NCBI RefSeq assembly: GCF_009827635.1 | Contig: NZ_WTYW01000002.1 | Location: 248,001-312,000, forward strand | Direction: 5' to 3' | Length of the DNA: 64,000 nt | DNA from: Parapontixanthobacter aurantiacus | Lineage (GTDB): Bacteria > Pseudomonadota > Alphaproteobacteria > Sphingomonadales > Sphingomonadaceae | Shown here: one piece after another, positions 1-13,607 of the stretch | Layout: every line of letters begins with the position of its first letter | How positions within the stretch are numbered: the stretch's first letter is position 1 | Position numbers and translations under genes: made by a program | The notes under the pieces: generated by a model | What the model was told of the DNA's origin: nothing | The model's input: the letters and a program-made list of their open reading frames with translations, nothing else | Database searches by the model: none

Positions 1-1609
1 CGATACGAAGCTGGGTCCGGAAGACATTACGCGCGACATCCCCAATGTTGGCGAGGAAACACTTCGCAATCTCGACGAGGCGGGCATCGTCTATATCGGT
101 GCCGAAGTGCATCCGGGCGACATCCTCGTCGGCAAGATCACGCCGAAGGGCGAAAGCCCGATGACGCCGGAAGAAAAGCTGCTGCGCGCGATCTTCGGCG
201 AGAAGGCGTCCGACGTGCGCGATACCTCGCTTCGCCTGCCGCCCGGCGTGTCGGGAACGGTGGTCGAGGTCCGCGTCTTCAACCGTCACGGCATCGAGAT
301 CGACGACCGGACTCGTGCCATCCAGAACGAGGAAATCGAACGCCTCCGCAAGGACAGCCAGGACGAGCGCGCCATCCTCAACCGGGCGACTTACAACCGG
401 CTCAAGGACATGCTGGTCGGCCAGACGGCTTCGGCTGCTCCGTCCGGCGTGAAGAAGGGGACGGAGATTACCGAGGACGTGCTTGAAGGCGTGGACCGCC
501 ACGAGTGGTTCAAGTTCGCCGTTGCCGACGACAATCGCCAGGCTCAGATCGAGGCGGTGAAGTCGCAATATGACGAGAGCGTCAAGGCGATCGACGAGAA
601 GTTCGAGGACCGGAAGGAAAAGCTGGAGCGCGGCGACGAACTGGCTCCGGGCGTCCTGAAGATGGTCAAGGTCTTCGTCGCGGTGAAGCGCAAGCTGCAG
701 CCGGGCGACAAGATGGCCGGACGGCACGGCAACAAGGGTGTCATTTCGCGCATCCTGCCGGCCGAGGACATGCCGTTCCTCGAGGACGGAACGCCGGTCG
801 ACATCGTGCTCAACCCGCTGGGCGTTCCCAGCCGCATGAATGTCGGACAGATCTTCGAGACCCACCTTGGGATGGCCGCGCGCGGTCTCGGCCAGCAGGT
901 CACGCAGGCGCTCGAGGAATGGCGCAGCGCCAATCCCGATCCCGAAGCGGCAAGCCCGCCCGACGCGGTGAAGGAGCGGTTGAAGGACGTCTATGGCGAG
1001 GACTATCACGACGATATCGAGAGCCGCTCGGCCGAAGAGATCGTCGAACTTGCAGGCAACCTCGCGCATGGTGTCCCGATGGGTACGCCGGTGTTCGACG
1101 GTGCGCGCGAGGGCGACGTTACGACGATGCTCGAACAGGCCGGCTTGCCGGGCTCGGGTCAGGTAACGCTCTATGACGGACGTACGGGCGATGCGTTCGA
1201 CCGCAAGGTGACGGTGGGCTATATCTACATGCTCAAGCTGCATCACCTCGTGGACGACAAGATCCACGCCCGCTCGATCGGCCCCTACAGCCTCGTCACC
1301 CAGCAGCCGCTGGGCGGTAAGGCGCAGTTCGGTGGCCAGCGTTTCGGCGAGATGGAGGTCTGGGCATTGCAGGCCTACGGTGCTGCCTACACGTTGCAGG
1401 AAATCCTCACCGTGAAGTCCGACGACGTCGTCGGCCGGACCAAGGTTTATGAAGCGATCGTCAAGGGCGACGACACCTTCGAGGCCGGTATTCCGGAAAG
1501 CTTCAACGTGCTGGTGAAGGAAATGCGCAGCCTAGGCCTCAACGTCGAACTCAAGAACCTCGCCGATGAGGATGAGGACGACGACGGCCTGCAGATCGCG
1601 GCGGAGTAA
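1..1609 (+). CDS. rpoB: RNA polymerase subunit beta, 3' part
   Basis: C-terminal part of the beta subunit of DNA-dependent RNA polymerase; the 5' end lies outside the window. The reading frame opens at base 2 and gives 535 residues before the TAA. Typical beta-subunit blocks are present: the [15 protein letters not shown] stretch early on, the [13 protein letters not shown] segment around base 710, and the C-terminal [24 protein letters not shown] block around base 1310. These contact the RNA-DNA hybrid and the beta' subunit. rpoC follows in the same direction, as in nearly all bacteria, but 215 bases of intergenic DNA here hold a short extra ORF. Identification is secure. Confidence 0.98.
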   Translation, partial: DTKLGPEDITRDIPNVGEETLRNLDEAGIVYIGAEVHPGDILVGKITPKGESPMTPEEKLLRAIFGEKASDVRDTSLRLPPGVSGTVVEVRVFNRHGIEIDDRTRAIQNEEIERLRKDSQDERAILNRATYNRLKDMLVGQTASAAPSGVKKGTEITEDVLEGVDRHEWFKFAVADDNRQAQIEAVKSQYDESVKAIDEKFEDRKEKLERGDELAPGVLKMVKVFVAVKRKLQPGDKMAGRHGNKGVISRILPAEDMPFLEDGTPVDIVLNPLGVPSRMNVGQIFETHLGMAARGLGQQVTQALEEWRSANPDPEAASPPDAVKERLKDVYGEDYHDDIESRSAEEIVELAGNLAHGVPMGTPVFDGAREGDVTTMLEQAGLPGSGQVTLYDGRTGDAFDRKVTVGYIYMLKLHHLVDDKIHARSIGPYSLVTQQPLGGKAQFGGQRFGEMEVWALQAYGAAYTLQEILTVKSDDVVGRTKVYEAIVKGDDTFEAGIPESFNVLVKEMRSLGLNVELKNLADEDEDDDGLQIAAE

Positions 1610-1612
1610 TCG

Positions 1613-1792
1613 ATGCGAGATAGGCCGGTAGCAGCGAACACTGTAATGGGCGTAGCCATGCTGATCATGGGTGCTTCGGCGCTAAGCTGGCCGGACGCGG
1701 GCATTTATAGGATTGTAATGGGAACATTACTTCTAGCTGGCTCTGCCACCTTCTTTGCGAAGGCCTATCGCGCTCACCAGACCGCCGATTGA
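1613..1792 (+). CDS. 59-residue putative membrane protein between rpoB and rpoC
   Basis: An ATG ORF of 59 codons begins three bases after the rpoB stop and ends 32 bases before rpoC. The product starts MRDRPVAANT and has two hydrophobic stretches, about residues 11-26 and 33-50, separated by WPDAG, so a two-helix hairpin in the inner membrane is predicted. No strong Shine-Dalgarno sequence is visible; the rpoB 3' end (GCGGCGGAG) lies 7-15 bases upstream and could serve. I do not recognise a family. Codon use is less GC-biased than rpoB or rpoC, which could mean a young, weakly expressed or non-coding ORF. Its position would put it on the RNA polymerase transcript. Confidence 0.5.
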   Translation: MRDRPVAANTVMGVAMLIMGASALSWPDAGIYRIVMGTLLLAGSATFFAKAYRAHQTAD

Positions 1793-1824
1793 TTGATTTT
1801 CTCCCATCTCAAGGGAATTGACGA

Positions 1825-6141
<4,317 letters not shown>

Positions 6142-6191
6142 GGCGACAACGGGACGGCAGGTAACTGCCTGCTCATCGTCCAAGCGAACAG

Positions 6192-6227
6192 ACCCCGCCG
6201 AGGCACGATGCCCCGGCGGGGTTTTTC
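6192..6227 (+). terminator. Intrinsic terminator after rpoC
   Basis: The arm CCCCGCCG at 6193-6200 pairs with CGGCGGGG at 6214-6221 across a 13-base loop, and a T-run (GTTTTTCG) follows immediately. It lies 51 bases after the rpoC stop and closes the RNA polymerase operon. Confidence 0.93.
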
Positions 6228-6378
6228 GTATGTTGTACTGTTGCATGGCCGTTTCAGGCGCGAAGAAGGAGCGGACTTCGGTCTTTGCCAGCGCCCCCGT
6301 TAGAGATTATTAACGATAGAAGTTTAGGGATCGGCAACCCGCGAAAGACTGGGATGGGCCGTGGCGAACAGGGGTACG

Positions 6379-8682
6379 ATGAGCTTGGCGATGTCGACGA
6401 CCGAGACGATCGAGGCGGAGCTTCTGCGCCGTCGGGTCCGCTCGCTCATCGCATCCGCCCCGTTCGGCCTCCTCGTGTCGCTGGTATCGGTCTTGGTGCT
6501 GGCGATCACGCTGCGCCATTCGACCAGCCCCGTAATCCTCTGGTCGTGGGCGACGGGAGCAGTGCTGTTCGTTCTTTACCGGGCATGGCAAATTACAGCT
6601 ATCGAGCCGGAGACCGCCGAACTCACTTATCTTTCTCGCACATGGCGGCGCTCGGTTCGCACGATGTATGCCAGCAGCGTCGGCTGGGCCTTGAGCCTTC
6701 CCTATGCGGCGATCGTGGCGGAAGGGCTCGAACTGCCGCTCGTCGCAGCGGTCGGAACCGGCGTCTTCATCTCGGCCTTGCTGATGTATCGCGCCATTCC
6801 GCGAGCGGCGAAGCTGCATATCGTCCTGCTCTGCGCTTCGTTCATCGTGACCGCATGGTTTCTCGCCGGACCCTCGTCGCTCGTCTTCAACCTGCTGATC
6901 CTCGTTTACGGGTTCACCCTGTTGAGGACGTTCAACCTTCAGGAAAAGAATTTCGTCTCCAGCATCGTGCACGCGGTCGAACGTCGGGAAAGCGAGTCGA
7001 CGGTGCGGATGCTGCTCAACGATTACGAGGCCCATTCGTCCGACTGGCTATGGACGACGTCGAGCGATGGCCTGTTGCGCAACGTATCGGCGCGCTTTGG
7101 TGAAGCGGCCGGACGCGACCTTGGCGAGCTCGAGGGATTGCCGATCGTGTCCTTGTTCGAGGAAGGCAGCGAACGCGACCGGCTGGCCTATGCGATCGAC
7201 CATGGCGAGCCGATCCGCGATCACGTCGTTGCGTTGAACGCGCATGGCGCACGGCGTTACTGGAAACTGTCTGCGCGCCCGCGCGAGGATGGGCGGATCA
7301 GCGGGGTTGCTTGCGACGTCACGCATACCAAGCTGGCGGAAGATCGCGTCAGGAACATGGCGCATTATGACGGGCTGACGAACCTCGCCAATCGCTATCT
7401 CTTCAACGAACGGTTGCGGAATGCACTTGACTTGCCGACCGCGGCCCGCAGTCAGGTCGCCTTGTTCTATGTCGATCTCGACGACTTCAAGAGCGTCAAT
7501 GACACGCAGGGCCACCTGATCGGGGACCAGTTGCTGTGCGAGGTCGGACGTCGCCTCGAGGCAGAGGTACGCGGCAGCGATCTCGTCGCCAGGCTGGGCG
7601 GGGACGAGTTTGCCATCCTCTTGGAAGCAGGGGCAGGGACGGCGGCCCTGATCGAACGTGCGCACCGGTTTCTCACCGTCTTGCGCGAACCCTATGTCAT
7701 CGGCGAGCACGTTTTCCGCGTATCCGCCAGTATCGGCGTCGCGCGGGGCACCGGTCCGGACGACGAGGCGCTCGAATTGCTGCGCCGCGCGGACCTTGCG
7801 CTTTACGCGGCGAAGGCCAAGGGGCGCGACAGCTTCGCCCTGTTCGAACCGACGCTCGACACGGCGGCGCGGCAGCGACGCGAGACCGAATTGCAGCTGC
7901 GCGAGGCGATGGAGCGCGGCCAGCTCCTGCTGCATTACCAGCCCATCCTCGCGCTCGGCACCGACACGATCACCGGTTACGAAGCACTTGTCCGCTGGCA
8001 GCATCCCGAACGCGGCCTGCTTTATCCCAGTGAGTTCGTCGCCATTGCCGAAGCAAGCGGACTCATCGTTCCGCTTGGCGAATGGATCATTCACCAGGCG
8101 CTCGTCGAATCGGCAAGCTGGCCCGAGCATCTGCGGATCGGCATCAACCTCTCCCCGACACAGGTCGGCAGCCCCCGCCTCGTCAAGACGATCGCCGAAT
8201 CTTTGGCAATCAGCGGGATTGCGCCCGGACGCGTGGATTTCGAGATTACCGAGCATGTCGTCCTCGAAGGGAGCGAGGCCAATCGCTCGACGCTCTACAA
8301 GCTGCGCGAACTTGGTGCCTCGATTTCCCTCGACGATTTCGGCACGGGCTATTCCTCGCTCAACTATCTGCGCAACTTCCCCTTCGACCGGATAAAGATC
8401 GACCGCGATTTCGTAACGGGCATCGTATCGAGCCGCGAGAGCCAGGCTATCGTGAAGACGATCTGCCGCTTGGCGGATGCGCTCGGAATGGCGACCGTCG
8501 CAGAAGGGGTGGAAGAGGCCGAACAGCTCGAAATGCTGCGGCGGATCGGGTGCAGCGAGGCGCAGGGCTACCTCATCGGCAAGCCTGCGAGCGAGCCGCT
8601 TGCTGCTGCGCAAAGCCGACCCGACGCATCCGGGCACACGAATCACTCCGCCCCGACGAGCGAGCGCGCTTCCCCGCTTTAG
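6379..8682 (+). CDS. Membrane-anchored PAS-GGDEF-EAL protein
   Basis: Predicted dual-domain enzyme of cyclic di-GMP turnover. The N-terminus (about residues 30-200) has several hydrophobic segments forming a membrane sensor. A PAS-like domain follows (about 220-325), then a GGDEF domain with intact RLGGDEF motif near residue 405, then an EAL domain with intact YEALVRWQHPERG near residue 535 and DDFGTGYSSL near residue 655. Both catalytic signatures look complete, so it could make and break c-di-GMP; which activity dominates cannot be read from sequence. The ATG at 6379 has AGGGGT just upstream; a GTG at 6361 would add six residues. It is transcribed separately after the rpoC terminator. Confidence 0.92.
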   Translation: MSLAMSTTETIEAELLRRRVRSLIASAPFGLLVSLVSVLVLAITLRHSTSPVILWSWATGAVLFVLYRAWQITAIEPETAELTYLSRTWRRSVRTMYASSVGWALSLPYAAIVAEGLELPLVAAVGTGVFISALLMYRAIPRAAKLHIVLLCASFIVTAWFLAGPSSLVFNLLILVYGFTLLRTFNLQEKNFVSSIVHAVERRESESTVRMLLNDYEAHSSDWLWTTSSDGLLRNVSARFGEAAGRDLGELEGLPIVSLFEEGSERDRLAYAIDHGEPIRDHVVALNAHGARRYWKLSARPREDGRISGVACDVTHTKLAEDRVRNMAHYDGLTNLANRYLFNERLRNALDLPTAARSQVALFYVDLDDFKSVNDTQGHLIGDQLLCEVGRRLEAEVRGSDLVARLGGDEFAILLEAGAGTAALIERAHRFLTVLREPYVIGEHVFRVSASIGVARGTGPDDEALELLRRADLALYAAKAKGRDSFALFEPTLDTAARQRRETELQLREAMERGQLLLHYQPILALGTDTITGYEALVRWQHPERGLLYPSEFVAIAEASGLIVPLGEWIIHQALVESASWPEHLRIGINLSPTQVGSPRLVKTIAESLAISGIAPGRVDFEITEHVVLEGSEANRSTLYKLRELGASISLDDFGTGYSSLNYLRNFPFDRIKIDRDFVTGIVSSRESQAIVKTICRLADALGMATVAEGVEEAEQLEMLRRIGCSEAQGYLIGKPASEPLAAAQSRPDASGHTNHSAPTSERASPL

Positions 8683-8757
8683 GCTCGATCCTCAAGCGAG
8701 CGTGCGACCGCGTTTCCGCCTCGCCAAATCGGCTTCGCTTCGCTACCGGCTGCGGCC

Positions 8758-10110
8758 ATGTCCGCAAATCCCGCCCCCAGCACGCCGACGACGCGTTTCG
8801 CGCCTTCACCGACCGGTCGCCTTCACGTCGGCAACATCCGCACCGCCCTGCACAACTTCCTCGCCGCACGGCAGGCCGGCGGGCGGTTCCTCCTGCGGAT
8901 CGACGATACGGATGCGGAACGCAGCCGCGAGGAATATGTCGAGGCCATTCGCGAAGACCTGGCATGGCTGGGCATGACCCCCGATGGCGAGGAGCGGCAG
9001 TCCGAACGGCTCGAACTCTACGAAAGGGCGTTCGAACGGCTGGTCGAGGATGGCAGGGTCTATCGCGCCTATGAAACGGCGCAGGAACTCGAACTGAAGC
9101 GCAAAATTCTGCTGGGGCGTGGCAAACCGCCGATCTACGACCGGGCGGCGCTTGCACTGACGGACGCAGAGCGAAGCGAGAAGGAAGCTCAAGGGATCGT
9201 GCCGCACTGGCGGTTCAAGCTCGATCACGAGAGCCCGATTATCTGGGACGACGCCGTGCGCGGTCCGCAAAAATTCGACGCGGCGCAAATGTCCGACCCC
9301 GTCATCCGCCGCGCCGACAACTCCTGGCTTTACATGCTGCCGAGCGCGATCGACGACATCGACATGGCAATCACCCAGGTCCTGCGCGGGGAGGACCACG
9401 TGTCCAATACCGCGGTCCAGATACAGATGTTCGAAGCACTCGGCGCCAGCCCGCCGGCCTTCGCGCACACCGCGCTGCTGGTCGGCCGGGAGGGCAAGCT
9501 GTCGAAGCGGCTTGGTTCGCTCGGCTGCGATGCGTTTCGCGAACAGGACTATGAGCCGATGGCGATCAACGCGCTGCTGGCGCGGCTCGGCACGTCGAAG
9601 CCGGTCGAGCCGATCGCGAGCATGGCGGAGTTGATCGAGACCTTCGACCTTTCGAGTTTCGGCCGCGCCCCCGCCAAATTCGACGAAGCGGAACTGGCGC
9701 GCATCAACGCCCAGATCGTTCACCAGCTTCCTTTCGAAGCAGTCAGCGGTTTCGTGCCAGAGGGATTCACGCCCGAAGCATGGCATGCCATCCGGCCGAA
9801 CCTCGAAAAGAAAAGCGAGGTCGTCGAGTGGTGGCAGACCGTGACGGGCCCGATAACGCAGCCGGAATTCTCCGCCGAGGACAGGTCCTATCTGGCGGAA
9901 GCTGCGAGCCTGCTGGAATGGGACGAGAACCCATGGCAAAAATTGACGGGCGCGCTGAAGGACAGGACCGGGCGCAAGGGGCGCGCCTTGTTCCTGCCGC
10001 TGCGCCAGGCGCTGACGGGGCGCGATCATGGACCGGACATGGGCGAATTGCTGCTTCTCATCGGCGAGGAGGAGGCGCGCGCGCGTCTCGAGGCGGCAAG
10101 CAAGGCGTAA
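8758..10110 (+). CDS. gltX: Glutamyl-tRNA synthetase
   Basis: Class I aminoacyl-tRNA synthetase that charges glutamate onto tRNA in the cytoplasm; 450 residues. The HIGH-type motif is FAPSPTGRLHVGN at residues 14-26, and the KMSKS-type loop is KLSKR at 247-251. LRGEDHVSNT at 209-218 is typical of GlxRS enzymes. The C-terminal helical anticodon domain is shorter than in E. coli. Alphaproteobacteria often carry two GltX copies, one of which may charge tRNA-Gln for the amidotransferase route; this window cannot say which copy this is. The upstream gene ends 75 bases before, with no clear terminator. Confidence 0.94.
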   Translation: MSANPAPSTPTTRFAPSPTGRLHVGNIRTALHNFLAARQAGGRFLLRIDDTDAERSREEYVEAIREDLAWLGMTPDGEERQSERLELYERAFERLVEDGRVYRAYETAQELELKRKILLGRGKPPIYDRAALALTDAERSEKEAQGIVPHWRFKLDHESPIIWDDAVRGPQKFDAAQMSDPVIRRADNSWLYMLPSAIDDIDMAITQVLRGEDHVSNTAVQIQMFEALGASPPAFAHTALLVGREGKLSKRLGSLGCDAFREQDYEPMAINALLARLGTSKPVEPIASMAELIETFDLSSFGRAPAKFDEAELARINAQIVHQLPFEAVSGFVPEGFTPEAWHAIRPNLEKKSEVVEWWQTVTGPITQPEFSAEDRSYLAEAASLLEWDENPWQKLTGALKDRTGRKGRALFLPLRQALTGRDHGPDMGELLLLIGEEEARARLEAASKA

Positions 10111-10209
10111 CCTCGACCAAACGACCGACCGGTCTCGCCGGAACGTCGCATGATCCTGCAGACGCACTAATTCATTCGTCTTTTCGAATATTTGGGCGTA
10201 ATTACGGCG

Positions 10210-11274
10210 ATGATGAAGAGGGGAAGGACATCCGCGATTGTGAAGCGGTTGCCGCATTTCGATGTGGCCGGCCATTTCGCGGAAGGGCCGGCGCGCGTAG
10301 GCGTTCAGATCGGCTTCGGTTCGTTGTGCGCGATCGCGATGATCGCGATTCGCAGCGCGCTCGACGTCATCGTCCCGACCGCCGGTCCGTTCGCACTCGT
10401 CTATCCCACGGTCCTGCTCGCGACGCTTTACGGCAGGTGGCTGGCGGGCATCGTCGCCTATTTCATCTGCTTCTTCTGGGCATGGTTCTACGTCCTGCCG
10501 GCGGTCGGCTCGTTCCATTTCGAGGTGCCAACCGATCCGGCGCGCGTCGCGATCAACGCCTTCGCCGCCCTCATCGTCCTGCTGTTTGCCGAGACGTTCC
10601 GCCATGCGGGCGCCGAATATGCGGAGGAGCGCGACGCGGAAATTGCCCGGCGGCAGCTGCTTCTCGAAGAACTCGACCATCGCACGAAGAACAATTTCGC
10701 CCTGTCGGTCAGCCTCCTCGAAACGCAGCGGCGCCGGGTCGAGAGCGAGGAAGCGTCCGACGCCCTGACCCAGGCAATCGGGCGGCTTCATTCCTTTGCC
10801 AGCGCCTATTCCAATCTTAACGAGAACCAGGGCGAGGGCGCTTCGGTCGAGATGCGTCCTTATCTCGAAGACGTGGTGAACCGCTTCCGCGAAGCAGCGC
10901 TTGACGAAAACGTGGCCGTCGAAACGCATGTCGATGTCGATGAACTGCCGCGCGCCACCGCGGTCGCGATCGGTCTGTTCACAAACGAGGCACTGACCAA
11001 CTGCGCCAAATACGCATTCGCCGAAGGAGAGCGCGGCACGATCCACGTTTCGCTGAAGGAAAGCGGCGACTCATGGCTGTTGCAGATCGCGGATAACGGC
11101 ACACGGAAACCAGCCGCCGCGTCCGAAGCCTTACCGTCATCAGGGCTCGGAACCCGCCTGTTCCAGGCATTCGCCAATCAGGCGGACGCCGAATACCGCA
11201 TCGATCTGGAGGGTCCCGGCTGCACGGTCTCGTTGATCGGCAACTCGGACGAAGACGAAATTTCGCCGTCGTAA
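10210..11274 (+). CDS. HisKA_2-type sensor histidine kinase
   Basis: Membrane sensor kinase. The N-terminus has about four closely spaced hydrophobic segments (roughly residues 28-125 from this start), resembling the DUF4118 membrane module of KdpD-like sensors. The phosphoacceptor segment reads ELDHRTKNNF, with His at about residue 157, the HisKA_2/HWE-like pattern rather than classical HisKA. An HATPase domain follows (TNEALTNCAKYAF, IADNG, GLGTRLFQAF). No response regulator lies next to it. Kinases of this class often feed the PhyR/EcfG general stress response in alphaproteobacteria; that link is inference. The start is uncertain: TTG 10192, ATG 10210 and GTG 10240 are all in frame. Confidence 0.87.
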   Translation: MMKRGRTSAIVKRLPHFDVAGHFAEGPARVGVQIGFGSLCAIAMIAIRSALDVIVPTAGPFALVYPTVLLATLYGRWLAGIVAYFICFFWAWFYVLPAVGSFHFEVPTDPARVAINAFAALIVLLFAETFRHAGAEYAEERDAEIARRQLLLEELDHRTKNNFALSVSLLETQRRRVESEEASDALTQAIGRLHSFASAYSNLNENQGEGASVEMRPYLEDVVNRFREAALDENVAVETHVDVDELPRATAVAIGLFTNEALTNCAKYAFAEGERGTIHVSLKESGDSWLLQIADNGTRKPAAASEALPSSGLGTRLFQAFANQADAEYRIDLEGPGCTVSLIGNSDEDEISPS

Positions 11275-11287
11275 TTCAAAAGACGCG

Positions 11288-12778
11288 TCAGCCTTCGTAG
11301 CGGTCGAGTTCGTCGCCGCTCAGCGTCACCACGTGGAGGAGATTGGTTGCGCCCGGCGTGCCGAACGGAACGCCGGCCAAGGCGATCAGCTTCGATCCGC
11401 CATGTCCGAAACGGTGACGCAACGCCATGCGCTTGCCCTTGGCGATCATCTCTTCGAAACTGCCGATATCCTTCGTGGCGACGGGGTGGGCGCCCCATAG
11501 CAAGGCGACGCGCCGCGCCGTGCGTTTCGAGGGCGTCAGCACCAGCATCGGAACCGAGGGCCGCTCGCGCGCCACCCGCCGCGCAGTCGAGCCGGAACCG
11601 GTGAACACCGTGATCGCGCTGATGGCAACCGTATCGGAAATCGTCATGCAGGAATGGGCGAGCGCGTCGGCGGTCGTCTTGTCGGGCGGCGTATCGAGCA
11701 GGCGCACCCGCTCCAGATAGGCATCGTCGCGTTCGACCTGCGCCGCGATCCGGTCCATGATCGTCACGGCCTCCTCGGGCCATTCGCCTGCCGCCGTTTC
11801 CGCCGACAGCATCACGCAGTCGGCTCCGTCATAGACTGCGTTCGCGACGTCAGAGACTTCGGCGCGCGTCGGGGCAGGGCTTTCGATCATGCTTTCGAGC
11901 ATCTGTGTGGCGACGATGACCGGCTTGCCGGCATTGCGGGTCGCGCCGACGATCTTCTTCTGCAGCGGTGGCACTTCTTCCGGATTGAGTTCGACGCCGA
12001 GGTCCCCGCGGGCGACCATAATACCGTCCGACAGTTCGATGATCTCGTCGAGCCGTCGCACGGCCATCGGCTTCTCGATCTTCGCGCATAGAGCGCCATA
12101 TCCGCCCATCAGCTTGCGCGCTTCGGCAAGGTCTTCGGGGCGCTGGACGAAACTGAGGCCGATCCAGTCGGCATCGTTCTGCACCGCGAAGGCGAGGTCG
12201 CGGCGATCCTTCTCGGTTAGCGCGGGAATGGGAACTTCGGCGTCGGGGACGTTCACGCCCTTGCGATCGGAGATGACGCCGCCGACTTCCGCCGAACAGA
12301 GGATCTCGTCATCGTCGGCCTTGATGACCTTCAAGCGGATCTTGCCGTCGTTGATAAGAAGGCGCTGCCCCTTTTCGAGAAGGCCGAACAGTTCGGGATG
12401 CGGCAATTGCACGCGCGTCTCGTCGCCCGGTTCGTCGCGCCGGTCGAGCGTGAAATGGCCCGAATGGCGAATGACCGCCTTGCCGTCCTTGAACGTACCG
12501 ACGCGCAATTTCGGACCTTGCAGGTCGCACAGGATCGCGATGGGGTGGCCGACCTTCTTCTCGAGCGCGCGGATATTCGCGATTGTTTCGGCATGGGTGG
12601 CGTGGTCGCCATGGCTCATATTCACGCGGAAAGCGTCGACGCCCGCCTTGAACAGCCGCTCCAGCATGGCCGGCGAACGGCTTGCCGGACCCACCGTTGC
12701 GAGTATCTTGATCTTGCGGCTGCGCGGGCCGTAGGCCGCGTTCTCGTCATATTCGAGAGAAGTTTCGCTGTTGTCCAT
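11288..12778 (-). CDS. pyk: Pyruvate kinase
   Basis: Glycolytic enzyme converting phosphoenolpyruvate and ADP to pyruvate and ATP; 496 residues from the chosen ATG at 12778. Family signatures are clear: KILATVGPAS near the N-terminus, RVNMSHGDH, the active-site stretch CAKIEKP with the catalytic lysine, then MVARGDLGVEL, and the C-terminal allosteric domain with a SGSTAR motif. The open frame continues upstream past 12778, but that extension runs antisense to the DUF1244 and gapR genes and has no family similarity, so MDNSETS is taken as the N-terminus. It is divergent from the DUF1244 gene with a 57-base gap. Confidence 0.97.
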   Translation of the reverse strand: MDNSETSLEYDENAAYGPRSRKIKILATVGPASRSPAMLERLFKAGVDAFRVNMSHGDHATHAETIANIRALEKKVGHPIAILCDLQGPKLRVGTFKDGKAVIRHSGHFTLDRRDEPGDETRVQLPHPELFGLLEKGQRLLINDGKIRLKVIKADDDEILCSAEVGGVISDRKGVNVPDAEVPIPALTEKDRRDLAFAVQNDADWIGLSFVQRPEDLAEARKLMGGYGALCAKIEKPMAVRRLDEIIELSDGIMVARGDLGVELNPEEVPPLQKKIVGATRNAGKPVIVATQMLESMIESPAPTRAEVSDVANAVYDGADCVMLSAETAAGEWPEEAVTIMDRIAAQVERDDAYLERVRLLDTPPDKTTADALAHSCMTISDTVAISAITVFTGSGSTARRVARERPSVPMLVLTPSKRTARRVALLWGAHPVATKDIGSFEEMIAKGKRMALRHRFGHGGSKLIALAGVPFGTPGATNLLHVVTLSGDELDRYEG

Positions 12779-12835
12779 CGGCGCGACCCTATGGCACAGC
12801 CGCCTCGCAACACAAGAATTAAGCAGGATGAACCC

Positions 12836-13159
12836 ATGACCGAGCAACCGAACACGCAAGCTGCAACCGATCCGCTCGACGAACTCGACGATGCAGTCGC
12901 CGCCGCCGCTTTCCGCCGCCTGGTGCGACATTTGCGGCATCGCCACGATGCGCAGAACATCGACCTCATGGGATTGTCGGGCTTCTGCCGCAATTGCCTG
13001 GCCGACTGGATCAGGGATGCAGGCTATGAAGGCGACAAGGCCGGGGCGCGGGAACTCATCCACGGGATGGGGCAGGACGAATGGAAGGCGACCCGGCAGA
13101 AACCGGCCACGCAGGAGCAGCTCGACCGGATGGAAGCGAGCGTCGCGAAAAACGCTTGA
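12836..13159 (+). CDS. DUF1244 family protein
   Basis: Small cytoplasmic protein of 107 residues. The conserved core IDLMGLSGFCRNCLADW (about residues 42-58), with its two cysteines, is the hallmark of the DUF1244 family, widespread in proteobacteria and without an established function. The start ATG at 12836 follows AAGCAGG. The protein is otherwise charged and helical. It is probably cotranscribed with the GapR-like gene 90 bases downstream, an arrangement that would fit a housekeeping role; that is inference. Confidence 0.85.
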   Translation: MTEQPNTQAATDPLDELDDAVAAAAFRRLVRHLRHRHDAQNIDLMGLSGFCRNCLADWIRDAGYEGDKAGARELIHGMGQDEWKATRQKPATQEQLDRMEASVAKNA

Positions 13160-13249
13160 GGATAATTGTGCTGTCCGGTTCACGCGAACTGTCGGGCTGG
13201 CTATCGAGGCGCCAACCGATTCTCGAAATTTGACCGGAGTTACCCCATC

Positions 13250-13486
13250 ATGGCCGAAGCCACCGACGACCGCCTGCGCCTTCTGATCGAGCGGATCGAG
13301 CGCCTCGAAGAAGAGAAGAAGGGCATCGCCGACGACATTCGCGACGTCTATGCCGAAGCGAAGGCGGTCGGATACGATCCCAAGATCATGCGGCAGGTCG
13401 TGCGTCTCAGGAAGATGAAGCCCGACGATCGCAGCGAGATGGAAACCATCCTCGATACCTACAAGGCGGCGCTCGGCCTCGGCTGA
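13250..13486 (+). CDS. gapR: GapR-like nucleoid-associated protein (DUF2312)
   Basis: Small DNA-binding protein of 78 residues. The sequence [20 protein letters not shown] followed by [24 protein letters not shown] is the DUF2312 signature. Characterised members such as Caulobacter GapR bind overtwisted AT-rich DNA ahead of polymerases and help topoisomerases. The N-terminal half is a coiled coil. The start ATG is preceded by CCGGAGT at a suitable distance. Length and motif order match the family, so the call is firm; the function is by homology. Confidence 0.9.
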   Translation: MAEATDDRLRLLIERIERLEEEKKGIADDIRDVYAEAKAVGYDPKIMRQVVRLRKMKPDDRSEMETILDTYKAALGLG

Positions 13487-13546
13487 ACCTTTCCTCGTAT
13501 CACGGAAAGCAATGAGGCGAGCGGGCGTCGTGACGCGTCCGTTCGC

Positions 13547-13572
13547 GGAACGCGTGGCGTCCGGCTTTCGTT
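13547..13572 (+). promoter_or_regulatory. EcfG-type general stress promoter
   Basis: GGAAC at 13547-13551 is separated by exactly 17 bases from CGTT at 13569-13572. This matches the consensus GGAAC-N16/17-CGTT used by the alphaproteobacterial general stress sigma factor EcfG. It lies 36 bases before the ATG of a stress-type SDR, a fitting distance for a leader with ribosome binding site. Motif match only; no expression data. Confidence 0.7.
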
Positions 13573-13607
13573 GATCGGGTGAACCCCGAACACGAAGGAA
13601 CCAGCCC

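Noticed and set aside
10130-10165. GGAAC upstream of the sensor kinase as a second EcfG promoter
   Set aside because: GGAAC occurs, but no CGTT stands 16 or 17 bases later; the bases there read around ACGCA.
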